The translations under genes were made by a program, and so were the position numbers. 64,000 nt of DNA from Micromonospora sp. WMMD882 (GTDB lineage: Bacteria; Actinomycetota; Actinomycetes; Mycobacteriales; Micromonosporaceae): positions 6,302,962-6,366,961 of the forward strand of contig NZ_CP114903.1 in NCBI RefSeq assembly GCF_027497255.1. Reading direction: 5' to 3'. The notes below the pieces were generated by a model. The model saw nothing but the letters and a program-made list of their open reading frames with translations, was not told where the DNA came from and made no database searches. This document shows positions 46,963 to 55,704 of this stretch, in pieces. Each line of letters opens with the position of its first letter. Within the stretch, counting starts at the first letter, position 1.

Positions 46963-49185
46963 ATGGCCGACCAGAACGTGCCTCCACGCCGGCCCCGGGA
47001 CGACGGCCGCTGGGACGGGCGACAGCACCCCACTCCGGACGGGTACCGCGATCCGCGACCGGCGCAGCCGTACGACACCGCGGGGTACCCGTCGGCCGAT
47101 CCGTACCACCGGCCGTACGACGGCCAGTCGGGTGACCCCCGGACGTCGTACCACCCGTGGCCCGGTCAGCCGCAGCCCGACCCGGCCCCCTGGTCCGACG
47201 GACCGGCGCAGGCCCCGTGGTCCGGCGCTCCCGCGCAGGCCGGCTGGTCCGGTGGGCCGGCGCAGGCGGGGCAGGGGCCCTGGTCGGGGTCGACCGAGCC
47301 GGGGCGGCGCGGGCCGCAGTGGGTCGGCCCGGCCGGGCTCGGCCCGCAGGGGCGCCCGGACGGCGACCGGGGACTGCCCAACCTGGACGATGACGACGAC
47401 ACCGGTCGGCGCAGCAGCCGCCGCAAGGCTCTCGCCGCGCTCGGCGGCACCGCCGCGGTCGTCGCCGGTGGCGCGGCGCTCGCGATGACCCCGCAGGTCC
47501 GGGGCCTGTTCGGTGGCGACGCGGCGATCGCCGGGGACGCCACCGGCACGAAGGTCACCGACGGCACCACGGCCCGCCCGAGCGGCCAGCAGCCGAGCAC
47601 GGTACGGACGTACACCACCCAGAACGAGAGCTACATGGGCTCCCGGGCCGGCGCGGAGCTGAAGAAGAACAGCCCGAAGACCGGCAGCACCTTCTCCGGC
47701 CCGGCCGCCGCCGCGGCGGCGACCACGGTGACCGTCAAGACGGTGCTCGCCAAGGACCCGATCCGGCACCTCGCCACCCGCACCACGTTCGGGGCGACGC
47801 CGAAGGTGCTCGCCGACATCAAACGGATGGGCATCGACGCCTGGCTGCGCTGGCAGCTCGATCCGGAGAAGATCGCCCCCACCAGGGCGGAGCTGAAGCT
47901 CAGCGAGCTGCCCACCCTGCGGATGACCCCGAAGCAGCTCCGCGAGCAGCGCGACATGCTCAACGACAAGGGCGCGCAGCCGGAGAAGGAGATGGTGGAC
48001 GCCACCATCGCCCGGCAGATCTGGTCGGACCGGCAGCTCTTCGAGGTGATGGTCGACTTCTGGAACGACTTCCTGCACGTCGCCGCGGACTTCGACGGCG
48101 GTGAGGTGTACCGGCACTCGTTCGACGTCGAGGTGGTCCGCAAGCACGCCATGACCAGCTACCCGGACATGCTGGTCGCCGCGAACCGGCACCCGGCGCT
48201 GCTGATCTACCTGAACCAGAACGACTCCCGCGCGGACGCGATCAACGAGAACCTGGCCCGGGAGAACCTGGAGCTGTACTCGGTGGGCGTGGACGGCGGC
48301 TACACCGAGAAGGACGTCCGACAGGCGGCCATGCTGCAGACCGGCCGGGGCGTCGCCGACGGCGAGTACGTCTTCCGCCCCGACCGGCACTACGTCGGCA
48401 AGGTGAAGATCCTCGGGTTCAGCCACGCCAACGCCTCGAAGGACGAGAAGCAGGCCGACGCGGTCATCGACGCGTACATCAGGTACATCGCGCTGCACCC
48501 GTCCACCGCGAAGCACATCGCGTACAGCCTGGCCACCCGGTTCGTCTCGGACACCCCGCCGAAGACCCTGGTGGACCGGCTCGCCAAGACGTACACGGCG
48601 AACAAGGGCCTGGTCAAGCCGGTCCTGATGACGCTGTTCAGCTCCTCGGAGTTCTGGGCGTCGGTGGGGCAGAAGGTGCGCCGGCCGATGGAGTACCTGC
48701 TCGCCTCGTACCGGGTGCTGGGCGTCTCGCCGGAGGCGTCGCCGGACTACAAGGCCGACGACAACAAGCGCACCCCGTACGCGCGGGGGCTGCGGCAGAT
48801 CCACGACAAGCTGCGGGAGCTCGGGCACTACCCGATGGGTCAGCCCACCCCGGACGGCTACCCGGACGTCTACGTCGCGTGGACGTCGGCCGGGACGATG
48901 GTCAACGGCTGGAACGAGGTCGGCGACATCGTCAACGGCTACCGCAAGGCGTTCTCGTACGTGAAGCCGGAGCGGCTGGTCGCGAAGCCGCCGGCCACCG
49001 CCGGGGCGTACGTGGACGCGCTCGCCCAGCGGCTGGTGCACCAGAAGCTGACCGCGAAGGAGAAGACGCTGATCCTCGGCGTCGCCGGGGTGTCGGCGAG
49101 CACGAAGGTCGACGCCACGTTCAACGGGGCCGTCACCGCCGTCGCGCGGGCGATCCTCGCGTCCCCCCAGCACCACCTCCGGTGA
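46963..49185 (+). CDS. DUF1800 protein, putative Tat substrate
   Basis: 740 residues. A long Pro/Gly/Gln-rich head (~150) precedes a twin-arginine-like signal (RRSSRRKALAALGGTAAVVAGGAALA) and an exported DUF1800 domain: HLATRTTFGATPKVLADIKRMGIDAWL, VDFWNDFLHVAADFDGGEVYRHSFDVEVVRKHAM, NENLARENLELYSVGVDGGYTEKDVRQAAMLQTGRGV. DUF1800 genes are nearly always followed by DUF1501, as here. The function is unknown. It is the first gene of a five-gene unit with a reductase, FMN-binding protein and ApbE. Confidence 0.9.
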   Translation: MADQNVPPRRPRDDGRWDGRQHPTPDGYRDPRPAQPYDTAGYPSADPYHRPYDGQSGDPRTSYHPWPGQPQPDPAPWSDGPAQAPWSGAPAQAGWSGGPAQAGQGPWSGSTEPGRRGPQWVGPAGLGPQGRPDGDRGLPNLDDDDDTGRRSSRRKALAALGGTAAVVAGGAALAMTPQVRGLFGGDAAIAGDATGTKVTDGTTARPSGQQPSTVRTYTTQNESYMGSRAGAELKKNSPKTGSTFSGPAAAAAATTVTVKTVLAKDPIRHLATRTTFGATPKVLADIKRMGIDAWLRWQLDPEKIAPTRAELKLSELPTLRMTPKQLREQRDMLNDKGAQPEKEMVDATIARQIWSDRQLFEVMVDFWNDFLHVAADFDGGEVYRHSFDVEVVRKHAMTSYPDMLVAANRHPALLIYLNQNDSRADAINENLARENLELYSVGVDGGYTEKDVRQAAMLQTGRGVADGEYVFRPDRHYVGKVKILGFSHANASKDEKQADAVIDAYIRYIALHPSTAKHIAYSLATRFVSDTPPKTLVDRLAKTYTANKGLVKPVLMTLFSSSEFWASVGQKVRRPMEYLLASYRVLGVSPEASPDYKADDNKRTPYARGLRQIHDKLRELGHYPMGQPTPDGYPDVYVAWTSAGTMVNGWNEVGDIVNGYRKAFSYVKPERLVAKPPATAGAYVDALAQRLVHQKLTAKEKTLILGVAGVSASTKVDATFNGAVTAVARAILASPQHHLR

Positions 49186-49193
49186 GGCACCCG

Positions 49194-50573
49194 ATGGAGA
49201 AGACTGTGTACTCGTACCCTCTGCACCCCGAATGCCCCGACGTACGGCGACTGGCGGACGACCCGGCGGAGGCGCTGCTGCGGGCGGAGGCTGACGTGGT
49301 GGCCGCCGAGAACGCCGCCGAACGGGACCGCTACCTGCGCCTGGAGGCGGAGGAGGAGGCCCAGCAGGACGGCCGTGGGGTGACCCGGCGGACGTTCGTC
49401 GCCGGGGCCGCCGCCACCGCCACCGCCCTGGCCACCGCGCAGTTCGTCACCACCTCGGCGTCGTTCGCGGCGACGAAGACCGGCACCCTGATCCACGTCT
49501 TCCTCTACGGCGGTCTGGACGGGCTGAGCCTGGTCGCCCCGGCCGACGACGCGGTCCTGCGCAAGGCCCGCCCGGACCTGACGTTGGGCGAGGACTCCCT
49601 GGCCCTGGCCCGCAACTTCAAGCTGACCAGCGCGTTCTCTCCGCTGGAGAAGTGGTTGAAGGCCGGGCAGCTCGGGTTCGTCCCGGCGGTCTCCGACGAG
49701 CGGCTGTCCCGCAGCCACTTCCAGGCCGCCGACGCCTGCAACCTGGGCGGCCTGCCCGGCGAGACCGGCGGCCGGGGCTGGCTGGACAGCCTCGTCGACC
49801 ACCTCGGCAAGGGCACCGCGTTCCGTAGCGTCGGCGTCGGCAGCACGCTGCCCCGTTCGCTGGTCGGCACGAACGGCGCGCTCTCCCTGAACAGCGTCGG
49901 CTCGCTGCGCCTCAACGGCGACGAGAAGTTCCGGGCCGCCACCGAGAAGGCCATCAAGGGGCTGTTCACCGGGATCAACCACCCGGTGCAGGAGGCCGTC
50001 CAGGACGGGCTCGGCGCGCTGGCCACCGCCCAGCAGTTGGCCGCCAAGCCGTACCAGGCGGCGGAGGGCGTCGAGTACCAGGGCGTCGGCAACGCGTTCA
50101 AGCAGCTCGCCCAGCTCATCAAGGGCGGGGCGAACGTGCGGGTCGCCACCATCGGCATGGGCGGCTACGACACCCACGAGAACCAGGGCACCCGGGAGAA
50201 CGGTCAGCTCTGGCGGCGGCTCAACGAGCTGGCCAGGGCGATGGCCGCGTTCTTCACCGACCTCGGCGAGCAGTCCGCCGACGTGACGGTCATGGTGTCC
50301 AGCGAGTTCGGCCGTCGGGTCGCCTCCAACGGCGGCGGCACCGACCACGGCCACGGCGGCGTGGTCACCGTCCTGTCCGGACGGAAGCTGACCAGCTCGC
50401 TGCTGGGCGCCTGGCAGGGGCTGGACGACCTGGACAGCGGCGACGTGCCCGAGTACAACAACATGTTCGACGTGTACGGCTCGGTGGCGCAGGGCCGGTT
50501 CGGCCTGACCAACGCGGAGGTGGACAAGATCTTCCCCCGGATGACGTACTCCCCGATGAAGCTGTACGCGTGA
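49194..50573 (+). CDS. DUF1501 protein, Tat-exported
   Basis: 459 residues. A ~60-residue charged head is followed by the Tat signal GVTRRTFVAGAAATATALATAQFVTTSASFAA. The DUF1501 domain (sulfatase/alkaline phosphatase-like fold) shows FLYGGLDGLSLVAPADD, SRSHFQAADACNLGG, GGYDTHENQGTRENGQLWRRLNELARAMAAFF and SSEFGRRVASNGGGTDHGHGG, whose Asp/His residues may bind metal. The start is 8 bases after the DUF1800 stop, and its end overlaps the reductase gene by 4 bases. Confidence 0.9.
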   Translation: MEKTVYSYPLHPECPDVRRLADDPAEALLRAEADVVAAENAAERDRYLRLEAEEEAQQDGRGVTRRTFVAGAAATATALATAQFVTTSASFAATKTGTLIHVFLYGGLDGLSLVAPADDAVLRKARPDLTLGEDSLALARNFKLTSAFSPLEKWLKAGQLGFVPAVSDERLSRSHFQAADACNLGGLPGETGGRGWLDSLVDHLGKGTAFRSVGVGSTLPRSLVGTNGALSLNSVGSLRLNGDEKFRAATEKAIKGLFTGINHPVQEAVQDGLGALATAQQLAAKPYQAAEGVEYQGVGNAFKQLAQLIKGGANVRVATIGMGGYDTHENQGTRENGQLWRRLNELARAMAAFFTDLGEQSADVTVMVSSEFGRRVASNGGGTDHGHGGVVTVLSGRKLTSSLLGAWQGLDDLDSGDVPEYNNMFDVYGSVAQGRFGLTNAEVDKIFPRMTYSPMKLYA

Positions 50574-51988
50574 CGTACCCGCGCACCCACGCCGCCGGCC
50601 GTCGCGACGGGACCTCGTCCCGTTCCGGCGGCCGGTCGGCTGCGTCGGCCCGCCCGCAGTCGCCGCCCCGGCGCGGGCCCGCCGGTCGCCGTGCGGTGCT
50701 GGGGCTGCTCTGGGTCGGGCTGCTGCTGGCCGTGACGCCCTGGTGGCTCCAGACGCCTGACGACTCGCTGCGCACCACCACCGCGACGCTGACCGCCGCC
50801 GGCCGGATCACCGGCCTGGTCGCCGGCTACCTGCTGCTGGTCCAGGTGCTGCTGATGAGCCGGCTGCCGGCGCTGGAACGCCGGCTCGGCGCGGAGCAGC
50901 TCGGCCGCTGGCACCGGGACGTCGGGGTGACCCTGCTGGTGGCGGTGCTCGCCCACGCCGCCCTGACCCTGGTCGGCTACGCCCGGCTGCAACGGCAGTC
51001 CGTGCTGGCCGAGGTCGGGGTGCTGCTGCGGGACTACGAGGACATGGTGGGCGCGTTCGCCGCCGCCGGGATCCTGGCGCTGCTCGGCTTCACCGGCGTC
51101 CGGGCGGTCCGCGCCGCCCTGCCCTACGAGCTGTGGCACCACCTGCACCTGAGCAGCTACCTGGTGCTGCTGCTCGGTTTCGGGCACCAGTTCGCCCACG
51201 GTCAGCAACTGTTCCGGCCCGGTCCGGTCCGCACCGGCTGGATCGTGGCGTACCTGCTGGTGGCCGCCGCGCTGCTGTGGGGGCGGGTGGTCGTGCCGCT
51301 GCGGCTCAACCTGCGGCACGGGCTGCGGGTCGCCGACGTGGTGGCGGAGAGCCCGGACACCGTCTCGATCTACCTGACCGGCCGCCACCTGAACCGACTC
51401 GACGTGCGCGGCGGGCAGTTCCTGCGTTGGCGGTTCCTCACCCGGGGCTGCTGGTGGCAGTCGCACCCGTTCTCGCTCTCCGCCGCCGGCAACGACCGCT
51501 GGCTGCGGCTGACCGTCAAGGTGGTCGGCCGGCACACCGCCGACCTGCGGGAGCTGACGCCGGGCACCCGGGTCTGGGTGGCGGGGCCGTTCGGCTCGTT
51601 CACCGCCGAGAGCCGGACCCGCGACCGGGCGCTGCTGATCGCCGGCGGCAGCGGCATCGGCCCGATCCGCGCCCTGCTGGAGGAGCTGCCGCCGGGCGCG
51701 GCCCTGGTCTACCGGGCCAGCACCCCGGCCGACGTGCTGCTGCACCGGGAGCTGGACTGGCTCGCCGAGGCCCGGCAGACCGACGTCTGGTACGTCGTGG
51801 GCTCCCGCCGCGACCCGGGCCCCCGTCAGGTGATGAGCCCGGAGGGGCTGCGTCGGCTGGTGCCCGACCTGACCGAACGGGACGTCTGGTTATGCGGGCC
51901 GAAAGGCATGGTCGAGGCCACCGTGCGGGCGCTGCGCCGGGCCGGCGTGCCGCGCCGACAGATCCACCTCGCCACGTTCGAGCTGTGA
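50570..51988 (+). CDS. ferric-reductase-like transmembrane flavoprotein
   Basis: 472 residues. Six membrane helices from ~40 to ~250 carry pairs of heme-ligand His: GRWHRDVGVTLLVAVLAHAA and LWHHLHLSSYLVLLLGFGHQFAHG. The C-terminal ferredoxin-reductase module has the FAD site WWQSHPFSLSA and NAD(P)-binding IAGGSGIGPIRALL and WLCGPKGMVEA. It passes electrons from cytoplasmic NAD(P)H through FAD and hemes across the membrane. The start GTG overlaps the DUF1501 stop. The next gene, an FMN-binding protein, is the likely extracytoplasmic acceptor. Confidence 0.92.
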   Translation: MTYPRTHAAGRRDGTSSRSGGRSAASARPQSPPRRGPAGRRAVLGLLWVGLLLAVTPWWLQTPDDSLRTTTATLTAAGRITGLVAGYLLLVQVLLMSRLPALERRLGAEQLGRWHRDVGVTLLVAVLAHAALTLVGYARLQRQSVLAEVGVLLRDYEDMVGAFAAAGILALLGFTGVRAVRAALPYELWHHLHLSSYLVLLLGFGHQFAHGQQLFRPGPVRTGWIVAYLLVAAALLWGRVVVPLRLNLRHGLRVADVVAESPDTVSIYLTGRHLNRLDVRGGQFLRWRFLTRGCWWQSHPFSLSAAGNDRWLRLTVKVVGRHTADLRELTPGTRVWVAGPFGSFTAESRTRDRALLIAGGSGIGPIRALLEELPPGAALVYRASTPADVLLHRELDWLAEARQTDVWYVVGSRRDPGPRQVMSPEGLRRLVPDLTERDVWLCGPKGMVEATVRALRRAGVPRRQIHLATFEL

Positions 51989-52002
51989 GAGAGGTCCACG
52001 CC

Positions 52003-52611
52003 ATGCGTCGCGCGCTCCTCGCCGTCACCGGTCTGGCCGCCGGCACGACCCTGCTGGTCGTGCTCAAGGGCGCGCCGGAGACCACCCCGGTCGCCGGGCT
52101 GGCCGCCCCGGAGCGACCGCCGGTGGTCCCCGCCCCGTCCGGGCCCGCGCCGGGCCCGACGCCGACCGGCGGCACCGGCTCGTCCCGGCCGTCGCCCACC
52201 GCCACCCCGGCCGCCGACGAGCGGTCCACGCCCGCGCCGACCCGCTCCGCCCGTACCCCGACCGCGCGGGCCACCACCGCGGTCCCGGCGCCGAAGCGGA
52301 CCACCGCGACCCCGAAGGCCGCGACCCGGCGGACGGTGACCGGCCCGGTGGTCGGTAACGAGTACGGCAACGTCCAGGTGCAGGTCGTCGTGAGCGGCAC
52401 CCGGATCGTGGACGTGAAGGCGCTGGAGCTGCCGGAGGAGACCGCCGAGTCGGACCGGCGCAGCGCCTCGGTGAACAGCCGGTACAGCGGCCCGGACGGT
52501 CAGGCCGTCCAGCGGCAGAGCGCCAGCCTGGACACGGTCTCCGGGGCCACCGCGACCAGCGACGCGTACCGGCAGTCGTTGCAGGCGGCCATCGACGCCG
52601 CCCGTGGCTGA
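52003..52611 (+). CDS. FMN-binding domain protein (ApbE substrate)
   Basis: 202 residues. The N-terminal helix RRALLAVTGLAAGTTLLVVLKG is a signal or membrane anchor, followed by a long Pro/Thr/Ala-rich linker. The FMN-binding domain (~115-202) has YGNVQVQVVVSGTRIVDVKAL and the flavinylation motif DTVSGAT (D177-T183), in which Thr183 would be covalently linked to FMN. GAGAGAGG precedes ATG 52003. It lies between a membrane reductase and apbE, so it probably carries electrons outside the membrane. Confidence 0.92.
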   Translation: MRRALLAVTGLAAGTTLLVVLKGAPETTPVAGLAAPERPPVVPAPSGPAPGPTPTGGTGSSRPSPTATPAADERSTPAPTRSARTPTARATTAVPAPKRTTATPKAATRRTVTGPVVGNEYGNVQVQVVVSGTRIVDVKALELPEETAESDRRSASVNSRYSGPDGQAVQRQSASLDTVSGATATSDAYRQSLQAAIDAARG

Positions 52612-53470
52612 CGTGTCCGCCGGCAGCGCGCCCCCCGTGGGCGGCGTGGCTCTCGACTGCGGCGTTGCTCTCGAAGGCGGCGTGGCGTCCGGCGGTCCCG
52701 GCGTGGCCGCCGGGCGCCGGCCCGGGTTGCGGCGGGTCGAGCAGGTGATGGGTACGCCGATCAGCCTGGACCTGGCCGACGACCTGCCCCGGGCCGTCCT
52801 CGACGAGCTCGCCGACGGGGTGTTCGCCTGGCTGCGCGAGGTCGACGCCCGGTTCAGCACGTACCGGGCGGACAGCGAGGTGCGCCGGTTCGGCCGGGGC
52901 GAGGCGCCGCTGGCCGGGGCGTCGGCGGACCTGCGCCTGGTGCTGGAACGCTGCGCCGACCTGTGGGCCGACACCGACGGCTTCTTCGACGCGTACGTCA
53001 CCGGGGCGTGGGACCCGTCCGGGTTCGTCAAGGGCTGGGCGACGCAGGTCGCCTCGGACCGGCTGCTCGCCGCCGGGGCGGCCAACCACTGCCTGAACGC
53101 CGGTGGCGACGTGCGGGTCCGGGGCCGTTCGGCGGCGGGCCGGCCGTGGCGGATCGGCGTCCAGGACCCGTTCGACCGGGCCGCGACCTGCCTGGTGGTG
53201 ACCGGCACCGACCTGGCGGTCGCCACGTCCGGCGACTACGAGCGCGGGCCGCACGTGCTCGATCCCCGGCGCGGGGCGCCGGCCCGGGGGCTGCGTTCGG
53301 TGACCGTGGTCGGCCCGGACCTGGGGGTGGCGGACGCGTACGCGACGGCGGCCATGGCGATGGGTCGGGCCGGCGTGGGCTGGCTGGACCGGCTGGCCGG
53401 CCACGAGTACGCGGTGGTCACCGACGACGGCAGTTGCCGGTGCTCCCCGCGTCTGCCGTCCGCCGACTGA
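52604..53470 (+). CDS. apbE: FAD:protein FMN transferase (ApbE)
   Basis: 288 residues. ApbE motifs are present: EQVMGTPISLDLADD, DARFSTYRADSEVRRF, DPSGFVKGWA, HCLNAGGDVRVRG and VATSGDYERG, with the metal-site Asp/Thr region ADAYATAAMAMG. It transfers FMN from FAD to the Thr of the SGAT motif in the protein encoded just upstream. GTG 52604 overlaps that gene by 8 bases. No signal peptide or lipobox is visible at the Ala/Gly-rich N-terminus, unusual because most ApbE proteins act outside the membrane. Confidence 0.93.
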   Translation: MADVSAGSAPPVGGVALDCGVALEGGVASGGPGVAAGRRPGLRRVEQVMGTPISLDLADDLPRAVLDELADGVFAWLREVDARFSTYRADSEVRRFGRGEAPLAGASADLRLVLERCADLWADTDGFFDAYVTGAWDPSGFVKGWATQVASDRLLAAGAANHCLNAGGDVRVRGRSAAGRPWRIGVQDPFDRAATCLVVTGTDLAVATSGDYERGPHVLDPRRGAPARGLRSVTVVGPDLGVADAYATAAMAMGRAGVGWLDRLAGHEYAVVTDDGSCRCSPRLPSAD

Positions 53471-53499
53471 GGGCCCGGGTGTCCAGGACGTACGGCGGC

Positions 53500-54171
53500 T
53501 CAGTGGCCGCGTCGGGGCAGGGGGAGCCGGCCGGGCAGCGCCCCTACGGCCGGGGCGGGCGTGGTGAGCCCGCTCGCCCGCAGCAGCTCGACGAGCACCG
53601 TCTGCGCCAGGTACGCGTCGGGCAGCCGCCAGCGGGCCTGCTCCGGGGCGAGCGCCCAGCGCACCGGCCCCTCGGGCAGCCGGGTGGGCGGGGCGGGGAT
53701 CCACGAGCCCAGCCCGTGCCGGATGACGTGGAAGCAGCGTTCCAGCTCCGGCCGCAGCGGCTCACCGGGGCTGACCAGGAACATCCACTGGCCGGTCGGG
53801 GTGACCGCGACCGGGCCCCGGGCCACCGGGACCGCGTCGACCGCGGCGCGGGCCGCCCGTCCCAGGTAGGCCGGCACCTCCAGCACGTCGAAGGCGCGGC
53901 CGGTGGGCAGCAGCAGCGCGTACGGGCGGCTGCGCCACCAGGTCGCCACCCGGGCCGGGTCGGTGCTGGCGGCGAGCTCCCACTCCGGCAGCGCGGGGTG
54001 GCAGCCGACGGTGGGGCAACCGGCCCGCCCGCAGACGAACCTGCTGCGGGCCAGGCAGGCGCCGGGGGTGACCGCCCAGCCGCGCAGCGCGTACCGGACC
54101 GCGATCCGGCGTAGCCGGACCCGTTCCAGTGGTGACAGATGGACGACGCGCGGTCCGACGGTCCGCCACAT
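53500..54171 (-). CDS. bifunctional DNA primase/polymerase-like protein
   Basis: 223 residues, covering only a prim-pol N-terminal-type domain. RYALRGWAVTPGACLARSRFVCGRAGCPTVGCHPALPEWELAAS holds a four-Cys/His cluster, a possible zinc site. TDPARVATWWRSRPYALLLPTGRAFDVLEVP follows the usual prim-pol pattern, and GPVAVTPTGQWMFLVSPG ends the core. Active-site acidic residues are hard to find (the expected D-x-D/E appears as FDVLEV), so it may be inactive and regulatory. ATG 54171 has AGGAG 9 bases upstream. It is divergent from the XRE regulator. Confidence 0.75.
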   Translation of the reverse strand: MWRTVGPRVVHLSPLERVRLRRIAVRYALRGWAVTPGACLARSRFVCGRAGCPTVGCHPALPEWELAASTDPARVATWWRSRPYALLLPTGRAFDVLEVPAYLGRAARAAVDAVPVARGPVAVTPTGQWMFLVSPGEPLRPELERCFHVIRHGLGSWIPAPPTRLPEGPVRWALAPEQARWRLPDAYLAQTVLVELLRASGLTTPAPAVGALPGRLPLPRRGH

Positions 54172-54474
54172 ACTCCCTGACTCCTCTCGACACACCCGCC
54201 GTGTTCCACCGGCTGTGACGTGCGCTCCGGTCGGCTGGTCGAGACACGTCCGGGTCGTGGACGAAACCTCAGGTCCGCCGACGCCGTCACCGTGGGCCAT
54301 CGATCGTCGTTGCTCCAGCCGACAACGATTCCATGCAAGTTGCACGAAAGCTACGTCCCGCTCTCGGCTGACCGACGTACTGGCTGTGCGATTAGGACGA
54401 ACCGGGCGCTGACGGGCAACGCGGACCTGTGGTCCGCTGCCCCGGGAGACGCCCGGTCGGGGAGGAGTTACCAG
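54172..54474. promoter_or_regulatory. divergent control region with TGCAAGTTGCA operator
   Basis: The 303 bases contain a perfect 11-bp palindrome, TGCAAGTTGCA (54334-54344), typical of an XRE-family operator, and a weaker dyad ATCGTCGTTG...CGACAACGAT (54302-54329). GGAGGAG before ATG 54475 is a strong ribosome site. Confidence 0.5.
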
Positions 54475-55704
54475 ATGGACGAGTTACCGATCGGACGGCG
54501 GGTCGCCTACTGGCGGGGGCGTCGCAAGATGTCACAGCAGGTGTTCGCCGACCGGCTGGGCAAGTCCAAGAGCTGGGTCGACAAGATCGAACGCGGGGTG
54601 CGTCGCCTCGACAAGTTCTCCGTCCTCTACGAGATCGCCGACATCCTCCAGTTGGACGTGCAGCTCCTGCTCGGCAAGGACCCGGAGCGCCGCAACGACG
54701 CGTTGAACTGCATCGACCAGGTCGAGGTCGACCAGATCCGGGCCGCCCTGGAGCGGTACGACGCGGTCAGCGCGTACTTCGACCAGGTGCCGTACCCGCC
54801 GCTGCTCAGCGACATGCGCAAGGCGGTCAACCACGCCTGGCTCACCTACCAGTACGGCCGGTACGGGATGCTCACCCGGGGCCTGCCCAAGCTGCTGCGC
54901 GACGCCCAGGCGGCCGACGCCGCGTACGACGGCGACGACCAGCGCCGGGAGGCCGCCCACCTGCTCGGGCAGGTCTACCAGATCGCCTCGTCGGTGCTGC
55001 GCAAACTCGGCGAGTGCGAGCTGGCCTGGCTGGCCGGCGACCGGGCGATGGCGGTCAGCCAGCGCGCCGACGACCAACTCCTCGCCGGCATCGCCACCAC
55101 CCGGGTCGCCAGCGCGCTGCTCGCCATGGGTCGGGCCCGCTCCGCGCTGGAGCTGAACCTCCGCTTCGCCAACCGGCTCGCCCCCGACGGCGTCGACGAC
55201 GTGCCCCCGCAGCGCCTGTCGGTCTACGGGATGCTGCTGTTGCAGGGCGCGATGGCCGCCGCCCGCACCGGCGACGCCGCCACCGTGGAGGAGCTGTTCC
55301 GGGGCGCGCAGGAGGCCGCCCACCGCCTCGGCGGCGACCACAACCACTACTGGACGTGTTTCGGCCCGACCAACGTCCTGCTGCACCGGGCCGCCGCCGC
55401 CGTCGAGCTGGGCGACGGCGGGCGGGCCGTGGAGACCCACCTCGCCATCGACCCGGTCGCGTTCGACGCGCTGCTGCCCGAGCGGCGCGCCCACCACATG
55501 CTCGACCTGGCCCGGGGCTTCGCCCAGATCGGCGACGTGACCAGCGCCGGCGAGATGCTGCTCAAGGGCGACCGCCTCGCCGCCCCGGAGATCCGCTGCC
55601 GACCGATCGCCCACGAGGTGATGTCGGACATCCTGCGGCGCACCCGGGGCGCGCCGTCCTCGTCGGTGGCGGAGCTGGCCGAGCAGATGGGAGTCGGCAT
55701 ATGA
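54475..55704 (+). CDS. XRE-family regulator with TPR-like sensor region
   Basis: 409 residues. The N-terminal helix-turn-helix (IGRRVAYWRGRRKMSQQVFADRLGKSKSWVDKIERGVRRLDKFSVLYEIADIL) binds DNA. Residues ~85-400 are helical TPR-like repeats with motifs such as AAHLLGQVYQIASSVLRKLGECELAWLAGDRAM and FGPTNVLLHRAAAAVELGDGGRAVETH. This architecture is widespread in actinomycetes as a ligand- or peptide-sensing regulator. Its stop overlaps the next ATG (ATGA), so it is co-translated with a flavoprotein. Confidence 0.9.
   Translation: MDELPIGRRVAYWRGRRKMSQQVFADRLGKSKSWVDKIERGVRRLDKFSVLYEIADILQLDVQLLLGKDPERRNDALNCIDQVEVDQIRAALERYDAVSAYFDQVPYPPLLSDMRKAVNHAWLTYQYGRYGMLTRGLPKLLRDAQAADAAYDGDDQRREAAHLLGQVYQIASSVLRKLGECELAWLAGDRAMAVSQRADDQLLAGIATTRVASALLAMGRARSALELNLRFANRLAPDGVDDVPPQRLSVYGMLLLQGAMAAARTGDAATVEELFRGAQEAAHRLGGDHNHYWTCFGPTNVLLHRAAAAVELGDGGRAVETHLAIDPVAFDALLPERRAHHMLDLARGFAQIGDVTSAGEMLLKGDRLAAPEIRCRPIAHEVMSDILRRTRGAPSSSVAELAEQMGVGI

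Noticed and set aside
46963..50573. Phage or transposon origin for the DUF1800/DUF1501 pair
   Set aside because: No integrase, transposase or terminal repeats nearby. Tat signals and the redox operon context argue for a cellular exported system.
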